Below, one piece after another: positions 38,457 through 48,315 of a stretch of 64,000 bases of DNA. The position numbers and the translations under genes are program-made. The first letter of the stretch is position 1; each line of letters begins with the position of its first letter. Location of the stretch: the NCBI GenBank assembly GCA_964605235.1, contig CAZSBB010000034.1, forward strand, positions 1 to 64,000, read 5' to 3'. The notes beneath the pieces were generated by a model, which worked only from the letters and a program-made list of their open reading frames with translations, was not told the DNA's origin and did not search any database. The DNA comes from CAZSBB01 sp964605235. GTDB taxonomy: Bacteria; Planctomycetota; Phycisphaerae; Phycisphaerales; Phycisphaeraceae.

Positions 38457-39838
38457 GTCTCCTGTATCTGTTGTTCCATGGCGACAAACCGCCGCCTGGC
38501 GATCTGGTAAGACTCAATCCACGATGGCTCGGGCGTGATCAGGTGGACCGGCCGCGCATGCTCATGTTCGTTCAACCACGACGCGGCCCGCGCTCCCAGC
38601 GCCGACGCCGCCGCGCCCAGCAACGCCACATCAGGCTCGGCGAGCACCTGCACCGGGCAATCCAGCGCCGCCGCGCGAATATGATTCGCCAGCGCCATCC
38701 GGGCGCCCCCGCCCGCCAGTCGGACCCGCTGCGGGTGGATGCCCGTGGCCCGCACCACGGCATCCACCACCAAACGCTTGGCGATGGCGCAGCCCTCGAG
38801 CACCGCCCGCAGCAGGTGCGCCGGCCCATGCGCCGCCGTCAGCCCCACGAAGCCGCCGCGGTCCGACATTCGCCAGCGCGGCGCCCGACTGCTCCCGAGA
38901 TGCGGAATGAAGATCAACCCATCCGACCCCGGAGGGATGTCCTGGGCTACGCGCCACAGGTCCGCCAGATCATCATCCCGGCCCAGCAGCCGCCGCAAAA
39001 AAACCAACGACGCCCCGCCGTGGCTGGTGCTGCCGTAGACGATGTCCTGCTGCGGATTCAGCGGCAGCCGGATCAACCCGCGGGGACATGGATCGCCTGT
39101 CCCAGCGGGCACGCACTGCCCGACGATCTCGGTGGTGCCCGCCTGTATGGCGATGTCGCCCGGCTGCAGGTTGAACCCGATGAATCCGCAATACATGTCG
39201 CCGCCGGCGGAGAAGATTTCCTGCTCCTCATCGCGGACCATGCCGGGCAGTTGATCGGCCTCAATGCCGCAGAACGCCAGCATTTCCGGGCATGGCTGGC
39301 CCGAACGCTGGTGGACGAATCCCACATGCGCGGTGGGATGGCTGTGCCACCGGCCGGTCAGGGCATGGACCAGCAGGTCCGCCGACTGTGGGTAACGTGC
39401 GACCCGCCGGGCTGGTTGTGGGTAGCACCGCCGCCAGCAGCGTATTTTGGGGGCGCTCCAGCAGGCATGGGGCGGCAGGTCATGTCCCAACAGCGCGCCC
39501 GTCCCCGTCGGAAAAACGTCGCGCAGCGCCTGCACTTCCTGATGACAGCTTTCGTCCGCCCAGGTCAGCCAGGGCGGCGTCATCGCGCCCGCCGCATCGA
39601 CGGGCATCACGCAACCGATCTGTCCGGTCACCGCCAGCGTTGAGGCCGGACCCGGAAGGGCTCGGATGGCGTCCTGAAGCTGGCGGGCGATGGCGCGCAG
39701 TGCGCCCGGCCCGCCGTCGAGGTGGTATTGCGTGGCGATCGGCAGGCGGGTCACCGTCTCCGGTGCGGCGCAGCGCCAAGCCGCAGCCTTCACCGCCGAG
39801 GTGCCCAGGTCCACCGCCGCCAGCCACCGATCCGCCAT
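38453..39838 (-). CDS. FGGY-family carbohydrate kinase
   Basis: Phosphorylates a sugar or polyol in the cytoplasm; 461 residues. The N-terminal ATPase strand DLGTSAVKAAAW is at about 10-21, the phosphate loop AGTTEIVGQ is in the middle, and GGGARMALAN near the end is the adenosine motif. It is the first gene of the four-gene operon, with a GGAGA site before the ATG. The xylulokinase/glycerol kinase superfamily includes many substrate types, so the sugar is not fixed. Confidence 0.88.
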   Translation of the reverse strand: MADRWLAAVDLGTSAVKAAAWRCAAPETVTRLPIATQYHLDGGPGALRAIARQLQDAIRALPGPASTLAVTGQIGCVMPVDAAGAMTPPWLTWADESCHQEVQALRDVFPTGTGALLGHDLPPHACWSAPKIRCWRRCYPQPARRVARYPQSADLLVHALTGRWHSHPTAHVGFVHQRSGQPCPEMLAFCGIEADQLPGMVRDEEQEIFSAGGDMYCGFIGFNLQPGDIAIQAGTTEIVGQCVPAGTGDPCPRGLIRLPLNPQQDIVYGSTSHGGASLVFLRRLLGRDDDLADLWRVAQDIPPGSDGLIFIPHLGSSRAPRWRMSDRGGFVGLTAAHGPAHLLRAVLEGCAIAKRLVVDAVVRATGIHPQRVRLAGGGARMALANHIRAAALDCPVQVLAEPDVALLGAAASALGARAASWLNEHEHARPVHLITPEPSWIESYQIARRRFVAMEQQIQET

Positions 39839-40025
39839 GCCGTCGTCTCCTGCGTTGGGTAATCATACAGGAAGACGGTACAATTATCAGCCACCCCGCA
39901 GCGAAGCCTTCCCGATGACGCCACGCGGGCAGGGTATGACCGCTGGCAACGCATTCGTCGCGGAGGAGGTTCCCGCCCTCGGCTGGACCGCGTTGCACGA
40001 CTCCGCAGGTTCGCTGCAGCAGCAC

Positions 40026-41153
40026 TCAGCAGGCGGTGATGACGCTGGCGGCGCGGGTTTCAGTCTCGGTCGCCACCGGAACCACCCAATCCACCAGGTC
40101 CGGCCCCTGCGGGTTGAGCAGTTTGGCGTTGATGCAGGCAATGGTGCGGTCGCAAAGCTCGGCGATGTCCACCTCGAAACGGATCACCGGGAGGCGATAG
40201 GTCAAGGGCAGTTGCCGACAGGTCTGGACGGCGATGCGGGGCCGGTAGTCGGCAGGTCCATGATCGCGCAAGGTGTCGATCAAGCCCAGGGCGATGTAGT
40301 CATCCAGGACGATCAAGCCGTCCGGGCGCTCGATTTTCCGCATGGCGAGCAGTTGCTGCGCGACATTCTGGCCGCCTTCGATGCTGCCGCCGCCGGTCAA
40401 TATTCTGCCGGCGTTGGCAGGCAGGCCCGCCTTGCTCAGGCCGATCTCGAACCCGTCACGAAAGCGGTGGGTGAACTGGTCCGGCGCCGCCATGCTGACC
40501 ACCGCCAGTCGACGGCAGTTCTGCTGCACCAGCCAGCGCACCGCTTCCCGCGCCAGCTCGCCCTGATCGATCACCACGCCGCAGGGCGCGGTCTCCCAGA
40601 ACAGCAGATGCGCCAACGCCTGCCCGGCATTGACCATCTGGCGCCAGTCCTCGCGCGCCAATCCGGTGAGCAGCACCAATCCGTCCACGGCGTCAGCGCG
40701 CAGATCTTCCGTCAGGCCGCCGAATTCATGGATCCGCGGCAGGTGATTGCGCCGGGCTTCAAGGTGATAGTAGGATCGGCTGCGCCACCCCAGACGGGCG
40801 AAGCGGACCTGCAGATGATGGCCCAGGATGGTGAAGATGGAGGTCGGACCGGTTTCCGGCGCGGCAATGTTGGCGACCCCGATCGACCAGGGCAACGGCC
40901 CCAGGGCGTCCCGATCCACCACCACCGTGCCTACCCGGCTCTTGCGCACCACCACCCCGCGTTCCGTCAGCAACCGCATCGCCGGCGTCAGCGAATCATT
41001 GTTGGTCCCCAGCAGCCGACACAACTCCGCCTGCGGCGCCAGCCGGTCGCCGGGCCGCAGATCGTGCCCGTGCAGGTGCTGCATCACCCGTTTCAACGCG
41101 CGAAGGCTGGCCGGCGACAGTTGCGACAGGTTGTGGCGATCGGGTTCCGGCAC
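40026..41153 (-). CDS. GntR-LacI hybrid transcriptional regulator, paralogue 1
   Basis: A 375-residue regulator with an N-terminal GntR-type winged helix (LRPGDRLAPQAELCRLLG) and a C-terminal LacI/periplasmic-binding-like sensor, the layout of Bacillus AraR. GTG 41153 is chosen because AGGGAG lies about 8 bases upstream; the longer frame adds 36 residues with no domain character. It lies upstream of and in line with the kinase operon (187 bases apart) and is probably its controller. It is clearly paralogous to the gene at 51980-53161: both share GDRL-P, VVRK-RVGTV, WRSR-YY, and the repeated CGVV-DQ block. Confidence 0.87.
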   Translation of the reverse strand: MPEPDRHNLSQLSPASLRALKRVMQHLHGHDLRPGDRLAPQAELCRLLGTNNDSLTPAMRLLTERGVVVRKSRVGTVVVDRDALGPLPWSIGVANIAAPETGPTSIFTILGHHLQVRFARLGWRSRSYYHLEARRNHLPRIHEFGGLTEDLRADAVDGLVLLTGLAREDWRQMVNAGQALAHLLFWETAPCGVVIDQGELAREAVRWLVQQNCRRLAVVSMAAPDQFTHRFRDGFEIGLSKAGLPANAGRILTGGGSIEGGQNVAQQLLAMRKIERPDGLIVLDDYIALGLIDTLRDHGPADYRPRIAVQTCRQLPLTYRLPVIRFEVDIAELCDRTIACINAKLLNPQGPDLVDWVVPVATETETRAASVITAC

Positions 41154-41203
41154 GTGCTGACTCCCTGTGCACGATAAATTACACTGGTATGCGGAACGTT
41201 TCC

Positions 41204-41221
41204 AATACGCATTCGTGTATT
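41204..41221. promoter_or_regulatory. Candidate operator upstream of regulator paralogue 1
   Basis: AATACGCATTCGTGTATT has partial dyad symmetry (AATAC with GTATT at its ends) and lies about 50 bases upstream of the GTG start. ATACGCATT resembles ATACTCATT in front of lyase-like paralogue A. Possible autoregulatory site, weak evidence. Confidence 0.3.
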
Positions 41222-41257
41222 TGAAGGTACGTCGTCGCAGCGGCGACCCTTGCTCGC

Positions 41258-42874
41258 TCACCTGGTCAACCGGGGCAGTCGCCGGAACCAGTTGCCGTCC
41301 CGCGCCACCCGCTCGGCTTCATAGAAACCCAGGCCGCCGCTGCCCCAGTGGGCCCACTTTCGCACCAGTTGCTCATATGCCCCCGGGCCCTCGTCCCCGG
41401 CACGCTCGACCCATTGGTGCAGCAATTCCATCATGTGCACCGTCGGCACGCCCTGACGCCGCGCCAACTCGATGATCGGGCGGCTGTCGGCGTCGACGGC
41501 GTTGCGCCCCCGGTGGTGCTGGAGCAGCAGCAGGTCCACCAGCTTCTCATCCAGCCAGCTGGCGACATCCGCGCCGTCGAACAACGCCACCTCCAGCGTG
41601 TTGCCGATGCGCGCTGAGAGTTGCACCGCATCGCCGTAGCGGGTCTGCAGTTCCGCGCGAACCAGCTTTACGAATTGGGTGAAAGGTTGAGCCCGGAACT
41701 GGAGCCACTGCGGCAGCAGGGTGTCCAGGTCCACCGGCTCGACGGTGCGAACGTCGATGCCGGTCTGCTGCTGGAACTGCTGCACCAGGTGTTCGGGGTA
41801 GGACACCATGGGCGGATGGCGCTGCAGGTCCAGGCACAGGCCGTCGAAGTCGTGGAAAAGGTCGCACCATTCGCCGATGACCTGTAAGCGCTGCTGACGG
41901 ACGGCCTCGAAGGAGAAGTCCAGCCCGGAGCCGGTGCGCTGCCCGGACTTGTAGGTGTGCCAGAGTTCGGGGTGATCGACGCTGAACTGACTGGCGTTGT
42001 AAGGGGTCTGGCCGTGGTAGAACGCGATGGCCCATTCCGCCAGCCATTCGTTGTTGATGCGGTAGCTGGCGACGTACTTCATGCCGGCGCGGCGGACGCC
42101 GTCGATCAGGCGCTGCGTGCCCGCCACCACGCCCACGTCCGGCCAGTCCTCCGGCAGACACCAGTTGGCTTTGGAACGATGCCCCGGCGGCGGGCTGGGA
42201 ATGCGGCGGGCGGCGTGGCTCCACCCGGCGCTGCCGTGCGCCACCTGGTCGAAGAAGTGCGTGAACCCCATGTCCGCCATCTGGTGCAGAAAATCCTGGA
42301 CGGGGGCGAAGTCGTGGGCTTGCAGCGTCTCGGCGACGAGGATGCCCAGGTCCACCAGAGCGACGACCCGCGGCGGCTCGGACCAGGGCAACGGCATCGC
42401 CGGCTCGGAATCGGCAGCGCTGAACCGCACCTCGACCAGCGCTGCTTCCACTTCCGTGCCCTTGCTGATCTCGATCCACGGCGTGTGAGGCGGGATCGTC
42501 AGGGCATAAGTGGTCCACTGGGCGGCGGCTCCCGCGGCGACGGCTTCGGCTTCCACGCCGGGGCGGCAGTTGAACGTGGGGTGCGCCAGGGTCACGGGGC
42601 AGCGCGAGCCCGGATGCCGGACCCGCAGATGGTTGAACCAGCCCGGCAGGCACCAGCCGGTGACGTGGACCTCCAGGGGTTGATCGCTATCTGGAGCAGG
42701 AACTCGCAGCGGCGGCACATCCGCGAAGCGTGGCGCCAGCAGCAGGTCGGGATGCCGCTGCTCCACGCCCGGCTCCAGATACCACCGCCGCGCCATCCGC
42801 TCCACTGCCGTCACCGCCTGGCAGGCCTCGATGGACAACAGGTCACGCGCACGCAGAATCATCGGCAAGGACAC
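41258..42874 (-). CDS. TIM-barrel glycosidase-like protein
   Basis: A 538-residue protein from GTG 42874, with AAGGAG six bases upstream; the frame extends further to 42907. There is no signal peptide. The N-terminal ~180 residues are beta-rich, then a TIM barrel begins (QDFLHQMADMGFTHFFDQV). FDGLCLDLQRHPPM near the middle is typical of GHL10-like barrels, and acidic residues sit at likely strand ends. The downstream neighbour on the same strand is regulator paralogue 1; it is divergent from the DUF4838-like gene. Probably acts on a sugar inside the cell; family uncertain. Confidence 0.7.
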   Translation of the reverse strand: MSLPMILRARDLLSIEACQAVTAVERMARRWYLEPGVEQRHPDLLLAPRFADVPPLRVPAPDSDQPLEVHVTGWCLPGWFNHLRVRHPGSRCPVTLAHPTFNCRPGVEAEAVAAGAAAQWTTYALTIPPHTPWIEISKGTEVEAALVEVRFSAADSEPAMPLPWSEPPRVVALVDLGILVAETLQAHDFAPVQDFLHQMADMGFTHFFDQVAHGSAGWSHAARRIPSPPPGHRSKANWCLPEDWPDVGVVAGTQRLIDGVRRAGMKYVASYRINNEWLAEWAIAFYHGQTPYNASQFSVDHPELWHTYKSGQRTGSGLDFSFEAVRQQRLQVIGEWCDLFHDFDGLCLDLQRHPPMVSYPEHLVQQFQQQTGIDVRTVEPVDLDTLLPQWLQFRAQPFTQFVKLVRAELQTRYGDAVQLSARIGNTLEVALFDGADVASWLDEKLVDLLLLQHHRGRNAVDADSRPIIELARRQGVPTVHMMELLHQWVERAGDEGPGAYEQLVRKWAHWGSGGLGFYEAERVARDGNWFRRLPRLTR

Positions 42875-42982
42875 GCTCAACTCCTTCTCGCCCGGCGGGC
42901 TCGGCACTTGCGAGCGCCAACCGAGGTCATATCATACCGTTGTCCAGCATAATTGTCTGCCGCCCGCAAGGAGCCGCGCCCG
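42875..42982. promoter_or_regulatory. Divergent control region between TIM-barrel gene and DUF4838 operon
   Basis: About 108 bases separate the two divergent starts. TATGAT-like sequence occurs on the minus strand near 42930, a possible -10 box for the TIM-barrel gene. No clear operator was found. It is the only site from which both the TIM-barrel gene and the four-gene plus-strand operon can be controlled together. Confidence 0.35.
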
Positions 42983-45460
42983 ATGAATCCACAACGCCTG
43001 CGCCATGTCGTGGTGAGTTGCCTGCTGTCGCTGCTGGGCGGACTGATGCCCGCGACGGCCAGCGCTGAGTTGGTGCTCGCCGCCCCCGGGCAGGCGCCGG
43101 CGCCGCTGTTCTCCCGCAGCTACCCCGGCGATGAACGACGGTTTCAGGTTCACAATGCCGCTAAGAAGCTGGCGGAGTACCTGGAGCAGATCGGCGGTCA
43201 GAAGCACCAGGTCGATCGCGGCGAGCCTGATCCCGCCAAACCCCACATCATGCTGGAGCGGGTCCGTCGGGAAGACCTCGGCGACGGTCAGCGCGACAGC
43301 TTCGAGATCATCGTCACCGACGCCAACGTCACCTTGCGGGCGAACTCGGAGCGGGCGGTCTTCTTCATGGTCTTCGAGTTCCTCCGCCAGCACCTGGGCT
43401 GCCAGTGGCTGTCCAGTGATGAAGAAGTCGTGCCCAAACAGGACCGCATCGCGCTGCAACCGGGGCGGACGCTGATGGTCCCGGCGTTTGATTACTTTCA
43501 CCTGTACAACCTGGAAGCGACCAGCGGCTACCACCAGTACCAGATTCGTGGCTACGGCACGCTGCGCTTCACCGGCAATCACACGCTCTATCCGTTGCTC
43601 CAGAAAGCCGGCGCGGCCAACCCGCACTTTTATCCGATGAACGACAAAGGCGAGCGGAAAGCCAACAACCTGCACTTCTGCTATCTCGCCGACGGCATCG
43701 TCGACGCCTTGACCGAGGCGCTCGCCGCGGAGGTCGAACAGCGTAAAGGGAATGTCGAGGATTACATCTATTTCGCGGGCATGGGCGACTGGTATGGCGG
43801 GACGTGCCAGTGCCCGGCCTGCAAGGCGGTGTACGAGGAGGAAGCCTGGCAACATCCCGACGGGCGGCGGCTGCCGGGCGTCACGGCGACGCTGCTGCGG
43901 ATGATCAATGCGACCGCCGAGAAACTGGAACAGCGCTACCCCGGCGTGCAGGTGGGCACTTTTGCCTACATGTCGCTGGAGGCCCCGCCGGCGAAGACCG
44001 TGCCGGGCCGCAACGTGCACATCTGGGTGCCGCGTCTGCGTCACGACACCATCCGCCCGGTGGATGATCCTCAGAGCGGCAACGCCAGTTACTTTGGCAA
44101 CCTGCAGCGCTGGTGCGAACTGGCGCCGGGACGGGTGCACGTGTGGGACTACGGCGGCAGCTTCGACAACTTCCTGATGCCGTTCCCCGCATTGCGCAGC
44201 ATCGCCCGCAACATTCAGGTCTACCATCGGCTGGGAGTCGCGGGGGTGATGGTCCAGGGCAACTATGTCAGCACCGGCGGCGACCAGAATGTGCTGAAAA
44301 ACGCGGTGTTCGCGCAGCTGCTGTGGGATCCGCAGCAGGACGCCGAGAAGTTGATCGACGATTTCTGCCGGACGTACTACGGCCCGGCGGCGGATCTGGT
44401 GCAGCAGTACCTGCGGACGCTCGAAGCCGGCGCCCGCAAGCCCGGCAAGCCGATCGACGAGATGGCCAACGCCCGCAAGGCATTTCTCACGGATGAATTG
44501 CTGGCGGAACTGGAAGCGCTCATCGCGCGGGCGGTCACCGCTGCCGGCGCTGAGCCCTACATCCGCCGGGTGCGGGAACTGGGCGCGGGCATCGAGGCGG
44601 CGCGGCTGTGGAGCACCGGACCGCTGGAGGAGAGAAACGGCCAACTGATCCGCACGGACCTGGGTGGCTACACGTATGAGCGCGCCAAGGCGTTGGAGTC
44701 GCACCTGCGCGGCGCCAGTCCGCGGGAATGGGGCGACGGCTGGGCGTACCGGCTGGATTTCCTGCGCCTGCACGGCGGGCCGGTGCATACGTTCAAGCGC
44801 GGCCGGCTGGAAGTGAAAGCGGCGCCGGCGCAGTTCGGCCGCATCGGACCGGTCACCTGGGATGGCCAGGTGGTGATCGAACAGATGATCGATCGGCCGG
44901 ACCTGGGCGTACGCTTCATGGAGACGCTCGGCGAACCCACCGCCACCGGGGTGGCGATGGAAGGGCCGGTCGGCGTCGGACACTGGGGATCGAGTTCCCG
45001 TATCCACACCGGTCGCCGCGCCGTGGAAGTCACCGCCACCAACGCCTTCACCGTGCGCGGCTGGTTGCGCCGGGACACCAAGAACACGCTGCAGACCGGC
45101 GTCACGGCGACCAGCGAGTTCGCTCCGCAAGTCCAGCAGCAACCGACCCGGATCCAATGGCGCAACAATCGGCAACGCTGGGCGGAACTGCCGCCTGGCA
45201 CGGACAAGGAGCCCGCTCGTGAACTGGACGCCACCGCCCTGCGCGTCCGCGTCGGCTCCTTCCACGTCAACTTCGAGTGGCACGGCGAGGACGAACTGCA
45301 GGAGATGCCGCTGGAAGTCCGCGCCTGGACCGATCCCAAAACCAAGCGTGTCATCACCGGCATCGTCGTGCCGCCCCGACTCTTTCCCGCCGACGCCATG
45401 TCGCTGTATCTGGTCCAGAACGTTCGGCTCACTCCCGCCGCTGGTGGAACCAACCCATGA
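42983..45460 (+). CDS. Secreted DUF4838-like glycosidase-like protein
   Basis: An 825-residue protein with a signal peptide (VVVSCLLSLLGGLMPATASA) and an AAGGAG site before ATG 42983. The N-terminal domain resembles the alpha-glucuronidase or GH20-type N-terminal fold (AAKKLAEYLEQIGG, ERAVFFMVFEFLRQHLGCQWL). The central region with ADGIVDALTEAL and GMGDWYGGTCQCPACK matches the DUF4838 style. The C-terminal ~250 residues are beta-rich. It overlaps the next gene by 4 bases (ATGA) and starts a four-gene operon. Activity unknown, probably a glycosidase. Confidence 0.82.
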   Translation: MNPQRLRHVVVSCLLSLLGGLMPATASAELVLAAPGQAPAPLFSRSYPGDERRFQVHNAAKKLAEYLEQIGGQKHQVDRGEPDPAKPHIMLERVRREDLGDGQRDSFEIIVTDANVTLRANSERAVFFMVFEFLRQHLGCQWLSSDEEVVPKQDRIALQPGRTLMVPAFDYFHLYNLEATSGYHQYQIRGYGTLRFTGNHTLYPLLQKAGAANPHFYPMNDKGERKANNLHFCYLADGIVDALTEALAAEVEQRKGNVEDYIYFAGMGDWYGGTCQCPACKAVYEEEAWQHPDGRRLPGVTATLLRMINATAEKLEQRYPGVQVGTFAYMSLEAPPAKTVPGRNVHIWVPRLRHDTIRPVDDPQSGNASYFGNLQRWCELAPGRVHVWDYGGSFDNFLMPFPALRSIARNIQVYHRLGVAGVMVQGNYVSTGGDQNVLKNAVFAQLLWDPQQDAEKLIDDFCRTYYGPAADLVQQYLRTLEAGARKPGKPIDEMANARKAFLTDELLAELEALIARAVTAAGAEPYIRRVRELGAGIEAARLWSTGPLEERNGQLIRTDLGGYTYERAKALESHLRGASPREWGDGWAYRLDFLRLHGGPVHTFKRGRLEVKAAPAQFGRIGPVTWDGQVVIEQMIDRPDLGVRFMETLGEPTATGVAMEGPVGVGHWGSSSRIHTGRRAVEVTATNAFTVRGWLRRDTKNTLQTGVTATSEFAPQVQQQPTRIQWRNNRQRWAELPPGTDKEPARELDATALRVRVGSFHVNFEWHGEDELQEMPLEVRAWTDPKTKRVITGIVVPPRLFPADAMSLYLVQNVRLTPAAGGTNP

Positions 45461-48300
45461 AATCCTTGCTCGCACTGGCCTGCCTGCTGCTCGCCTCAGC
45501 CGCCGCCGCCGCGCCGCCGACGCTCGACTGGATGCCGTTGCGCCAGGCCGTCACCGTTTACATTCCCAATCCTGAAGGCCGGGCGCTGACGGTTGCGGTC
45601 CGTCGGGTGGATCTCAACCTGTTCTGTCAGGGCCCGCAGACGATGCTGGTCAAGCTCTACGGCCCGGAAGGCGAAGTGCTGCAGCATGCCGAGGTTCCCG
45701 ACGACGGCGTGACCTGCGGCAGTTACCAGCAGGCGCGGGCGGGTTGGGATCATGAGCTGTGGGCGCAGGGCGGTCTGCGCGCGATCGGCGCTGAGCCGCT
45801 GTATGACGATGAGCGCTTCTTCGATCCTGCCCGGCTGGCAAGCCTGCCCGCCCAGGAAGTGCGGATAGACGTTCCGGCTGGACAACCGGGGGTGCACCAG
45901 TTGCTGCTGGCGGGTTGTGATGATCATGTGGTGCAGGTCGCCCTCACGCCTGACCGCGGCGTTGGGGTGCTCGGGCATCCGGACTTCGCGGTGATCCGCC
46001 CCGACGGTCGGCCGCGCTGGCTCTACGTGCCGCCGCTGCCGGACTACGTGCAGCCGGCCGATGTCCTGGACCTCTGGCTGGTGGAGCACGGCTACCCGCG
46101 GCAGGCCACGGTCACCGTGTCGCACGAAGGCAAGCCTTTGACCTTCACCAACGCCCTCACACCCGCAGAAACAACCCGGCTGACAGCCGGGCAGGGGTTG
46201 GGGCAGTTCAAGCTCAAGGATCCCCTGCCGCCGGCGGGAGCGCTGCTGAAGCTGGACATCGTGGGGCAACGGCGGTTTCTGCTGCGCGTCCATGGCGTGC
46301 CCGGCATCCTCTGCCCGGACGAGGCCACCGCCCGAGCCATCGCCGGCGGAATCACCCGACTGCCCAACGGCCCGGCGGTGTCGTTGCCCTTCCAACGCAA
46401 GCTCTGGGACAGCCTGACTCACCTCAAGGCCGAGGATTTTCGCGTGTCGGTCGAACCCGGCAAGTGGTATCAACCCGACCGACAGGAACTGGCCCGGCTC
46501 AAGGCGCTGGCGTGGGAACGCAGCCACGATCCCAAGGCGGTGGACCGCACCCTGGCGGCGGTGAACAAGCTGCTGGACCAGACCCAGCCCTTCGACCTGC
46601 ACCGTTTCATGCAGGGGTTGTCGATCAAGAGTGCCGCCGCCAACGATCTGATGTTGTTCTACCTGCTGCCACTGGAAGGCAACCAACTGGCGGGCAACGC
46701 CGCGGTGCGGAATCTGGTGTTGCTGGCGCTGGCGCAGCAATGGTTGCGGATCCGCGCCGGCGATGTCGTCTACGAACCGACCGAGCTGAACCTGGCGTAC
46801 GCCGAAGGCTTCCACTGGAACTGGTGGGAAACGCTGCTGTACCTCCAACCTGCGCTGTCCCCCGCGACCCGGGAGGCTTTCCAGCAGGGCGTCGCCCGCG
46901 TGGCGGATCGATTGGCGTACGCCAACGGCCTGGAACTGGTGCTGTCCAATGGTCGCACCACCATTCCGCTGAATCTTTTTCATGCCTCCCTGATCTGCCA
47001 GGAGCCGCGCTTCGCGGAACTGTCACGGTTGTACCTGCAACGGATGATGAACGCGCAGGATGGTCCCCACAGCGGCTGGTCGCCGTCGGGTTACTTCCGC
47101 GAGCACTTTGGCGCTGACGGCGGATACTGCACTTATCCGCTCTATCAGCTGGGTCGACTGTATGCGCTGAGCAAGGACCCGGCGGTGCTGGACGCCATGG
47201 ATCGGCTGTGTCGCTGGATCGCCCACACCACGTTTCCAGCAGGCGACAAGCTGATCGGGCCCACCTCATGGAACGCCCGCATCGACATGTCCGCCGGCGA
47301 ACATGTGTGGGGCGATGGGCAGAAGTTCATCGCCGCGCAGTCGCCCTGGGCGGCGCGGCTGTATCGGCGTCATCCCAACACCGCCAAGCTGCTGGACCTG
47401 CCCGACCCGAAGCTGACCGCCCCGGCGCCGCAGCTGCCCACGCTGTTGATGACGCCCTACACCCGCAACGTGCGCCCGGAGGCGGATTGGCCCTGCGAGT
47501 CGAGGGAGCCGGCGTTCGTGGATATCGGTGAGGGCGGCGAGTTTTTCGCCGTCAACCGCGGTTCGTACTACGCCCTGACCTACGCCGGGAAACGTCCCCC
47601 GTTCTGGATGGACCACTTTCTCGGTGGCGTGATGGGCATGACCGGGGGCGGGCTGACGGGTTTGTACATCCGGGGTGTGGGTCCGGTGCTGCTGGGCCGC
47701 CAAAGCAAGCAGTATGGCCAGCCGCTGGAACAGTGGCGGCAGATGGCGGCGCCGGCGGTGGTGGGGGTGATGAGCGACGGTCGGGTGTTCCACACCGGCG
47801 TCAGCCGCTGCACGCCGGTGGCGCAGCCGGACCAGTGGACCCTGACGGTCAGCGGCGAAGCGGTGACAGCGCCGGTGAACTTCACCCGGCAGTACCGCTT
47901 CGACGCCGAGGTCATCCGCGCCCAGGCGAACCTCACCGCAGCGGATCTGCACCGCGACGTGTTCCAGTATCAGGTTCACTTCAACAAGCCGACGCTGGCG
48001 ATCCGCGAAGCCTGGGAGGTCGTGCCGCTGTGGTCGGCATTGCCCGGCGCTCAGCTGACAGGTCAGGACGCAGCCGGCGCCGCGGTGGAACTGTCCGCCA
48101 CGGAAGGGCGATTGGTCAAGACGATTTCACTGATCACCGCGTCCGGCGGCGTGCGGCTGGAACTGGAGCAGGCGACGGAAGTGAAGCTGGCGGAAGGCAA
48201 GCTCAGCGCCGTCTACCTGCTGATGGGCCGGGACCTGCCGACGGACGGCGGGACGGCAAGCATCCGTTACGTCCTGAAGCCGGTGATCGGTGCGAAATAA
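45457..48300 (+). CDS. Large secreted protein, putative polysaccharide lyase-like family, paralogue B
   Basis: A 947-residue protein with a signal peptide (LLALACLLLASAAAAA), starting at ATG 45457, which overlaps the preceding stop. It is a paralogue of the protein at 32454-35456. Shared landmarks in order are the QGP-L-GP-GE-L start block, HGVPGILC (GLPAVLC in A), FQRKLWDSLTHLKAEDF (FQRQLNQWIDNLKPEDL), and RGVGPVLLGRQS (RGVGPVLLGSNQ). The middle is helical and aromatic-rich and the C-terminus is beta-rich. Like A, it may be a polysaccharide lyase; no catalytic residue was assigned. Confidence 0.78.
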   Translation: MKSLLALACLLLASAAAAAPPTLDWMPLRQAVTVYIPNPEGRALTVAVRRVDLNLFCQGPQTMLVKLYGPEGEVLQHAEVPDDGVTCGSYQQARAGWDHELWAQGGLRAIGAEPLYDDERFFDPARLASLPAQEVRIDVPAGQPGVHQLLLAGCDDHVVQVALTPDRGVGVLGHPDFAVIRPDGRPRWLYVPPLPDYVQPADVLDLWLVEHGYPRQATVTVSHEGKPLTFTNALTPAETTRLTAGQGLGQFKLKDPLPPAGALLKLDIVGQRRFLLRVHGVPGILCPDEATARAIAGGITRLPNGPAVSLPFQRKLWDSLTHLKAEDFRVSVEPGKWYQPDRQELARLKALAWERSHDPKAVDRTLAAVNKLLDQTQPFDLHRFMQGLSIKSAAANDLMLFYLLPLEGNQLAGNAAVRNLVLLALAQQWLRIRAGDVVYEPTELNLAYAEGFHWNWWETLLYLQPALSPATREAFQQGVARVADRLAYANGLELVLSNGRTTIPLNLFHASLICQEPRFAELSRLYLQRMMNAQDGPHSGWSPSGYFREHFGADGGYCTYPLYQLGRLYALSKDPAVLDAMDRLCRWIAHTTFPAGDKLIGPTSWNARIDMSAGEHVWGDGQKFIAAQSPWAARLYRRHPNTAKLLDLPDPKLTAPAPQLPTLLMTPYTRNVRPEADWPCESREPAFVDIGEGGEFFAVNRGSYYALTYAGKRPPFWMDHFLGGVMGMTGGGLTGLYIRGVGPVLLGRQSKQYGQPLEQWRQMAAPAVVGVMSDGRVFHTGVSRCTPVAQPDQWTLTVSGEAVTAPVNFTRQYRFDAEVIRAQANLTAADLHRDVFQYQVHFNKPTLAIREAWEVVPLWSALPGAQLTGQDAAGAAVELSATEGRLVKTISLITASGGVRLELEQATEVKLAEGKLSAVYLLMGRDLPTDGGTASIRYVLKPVIGAK

Positions 48301-48315
48301 GCAGGAGTCTCTTTC

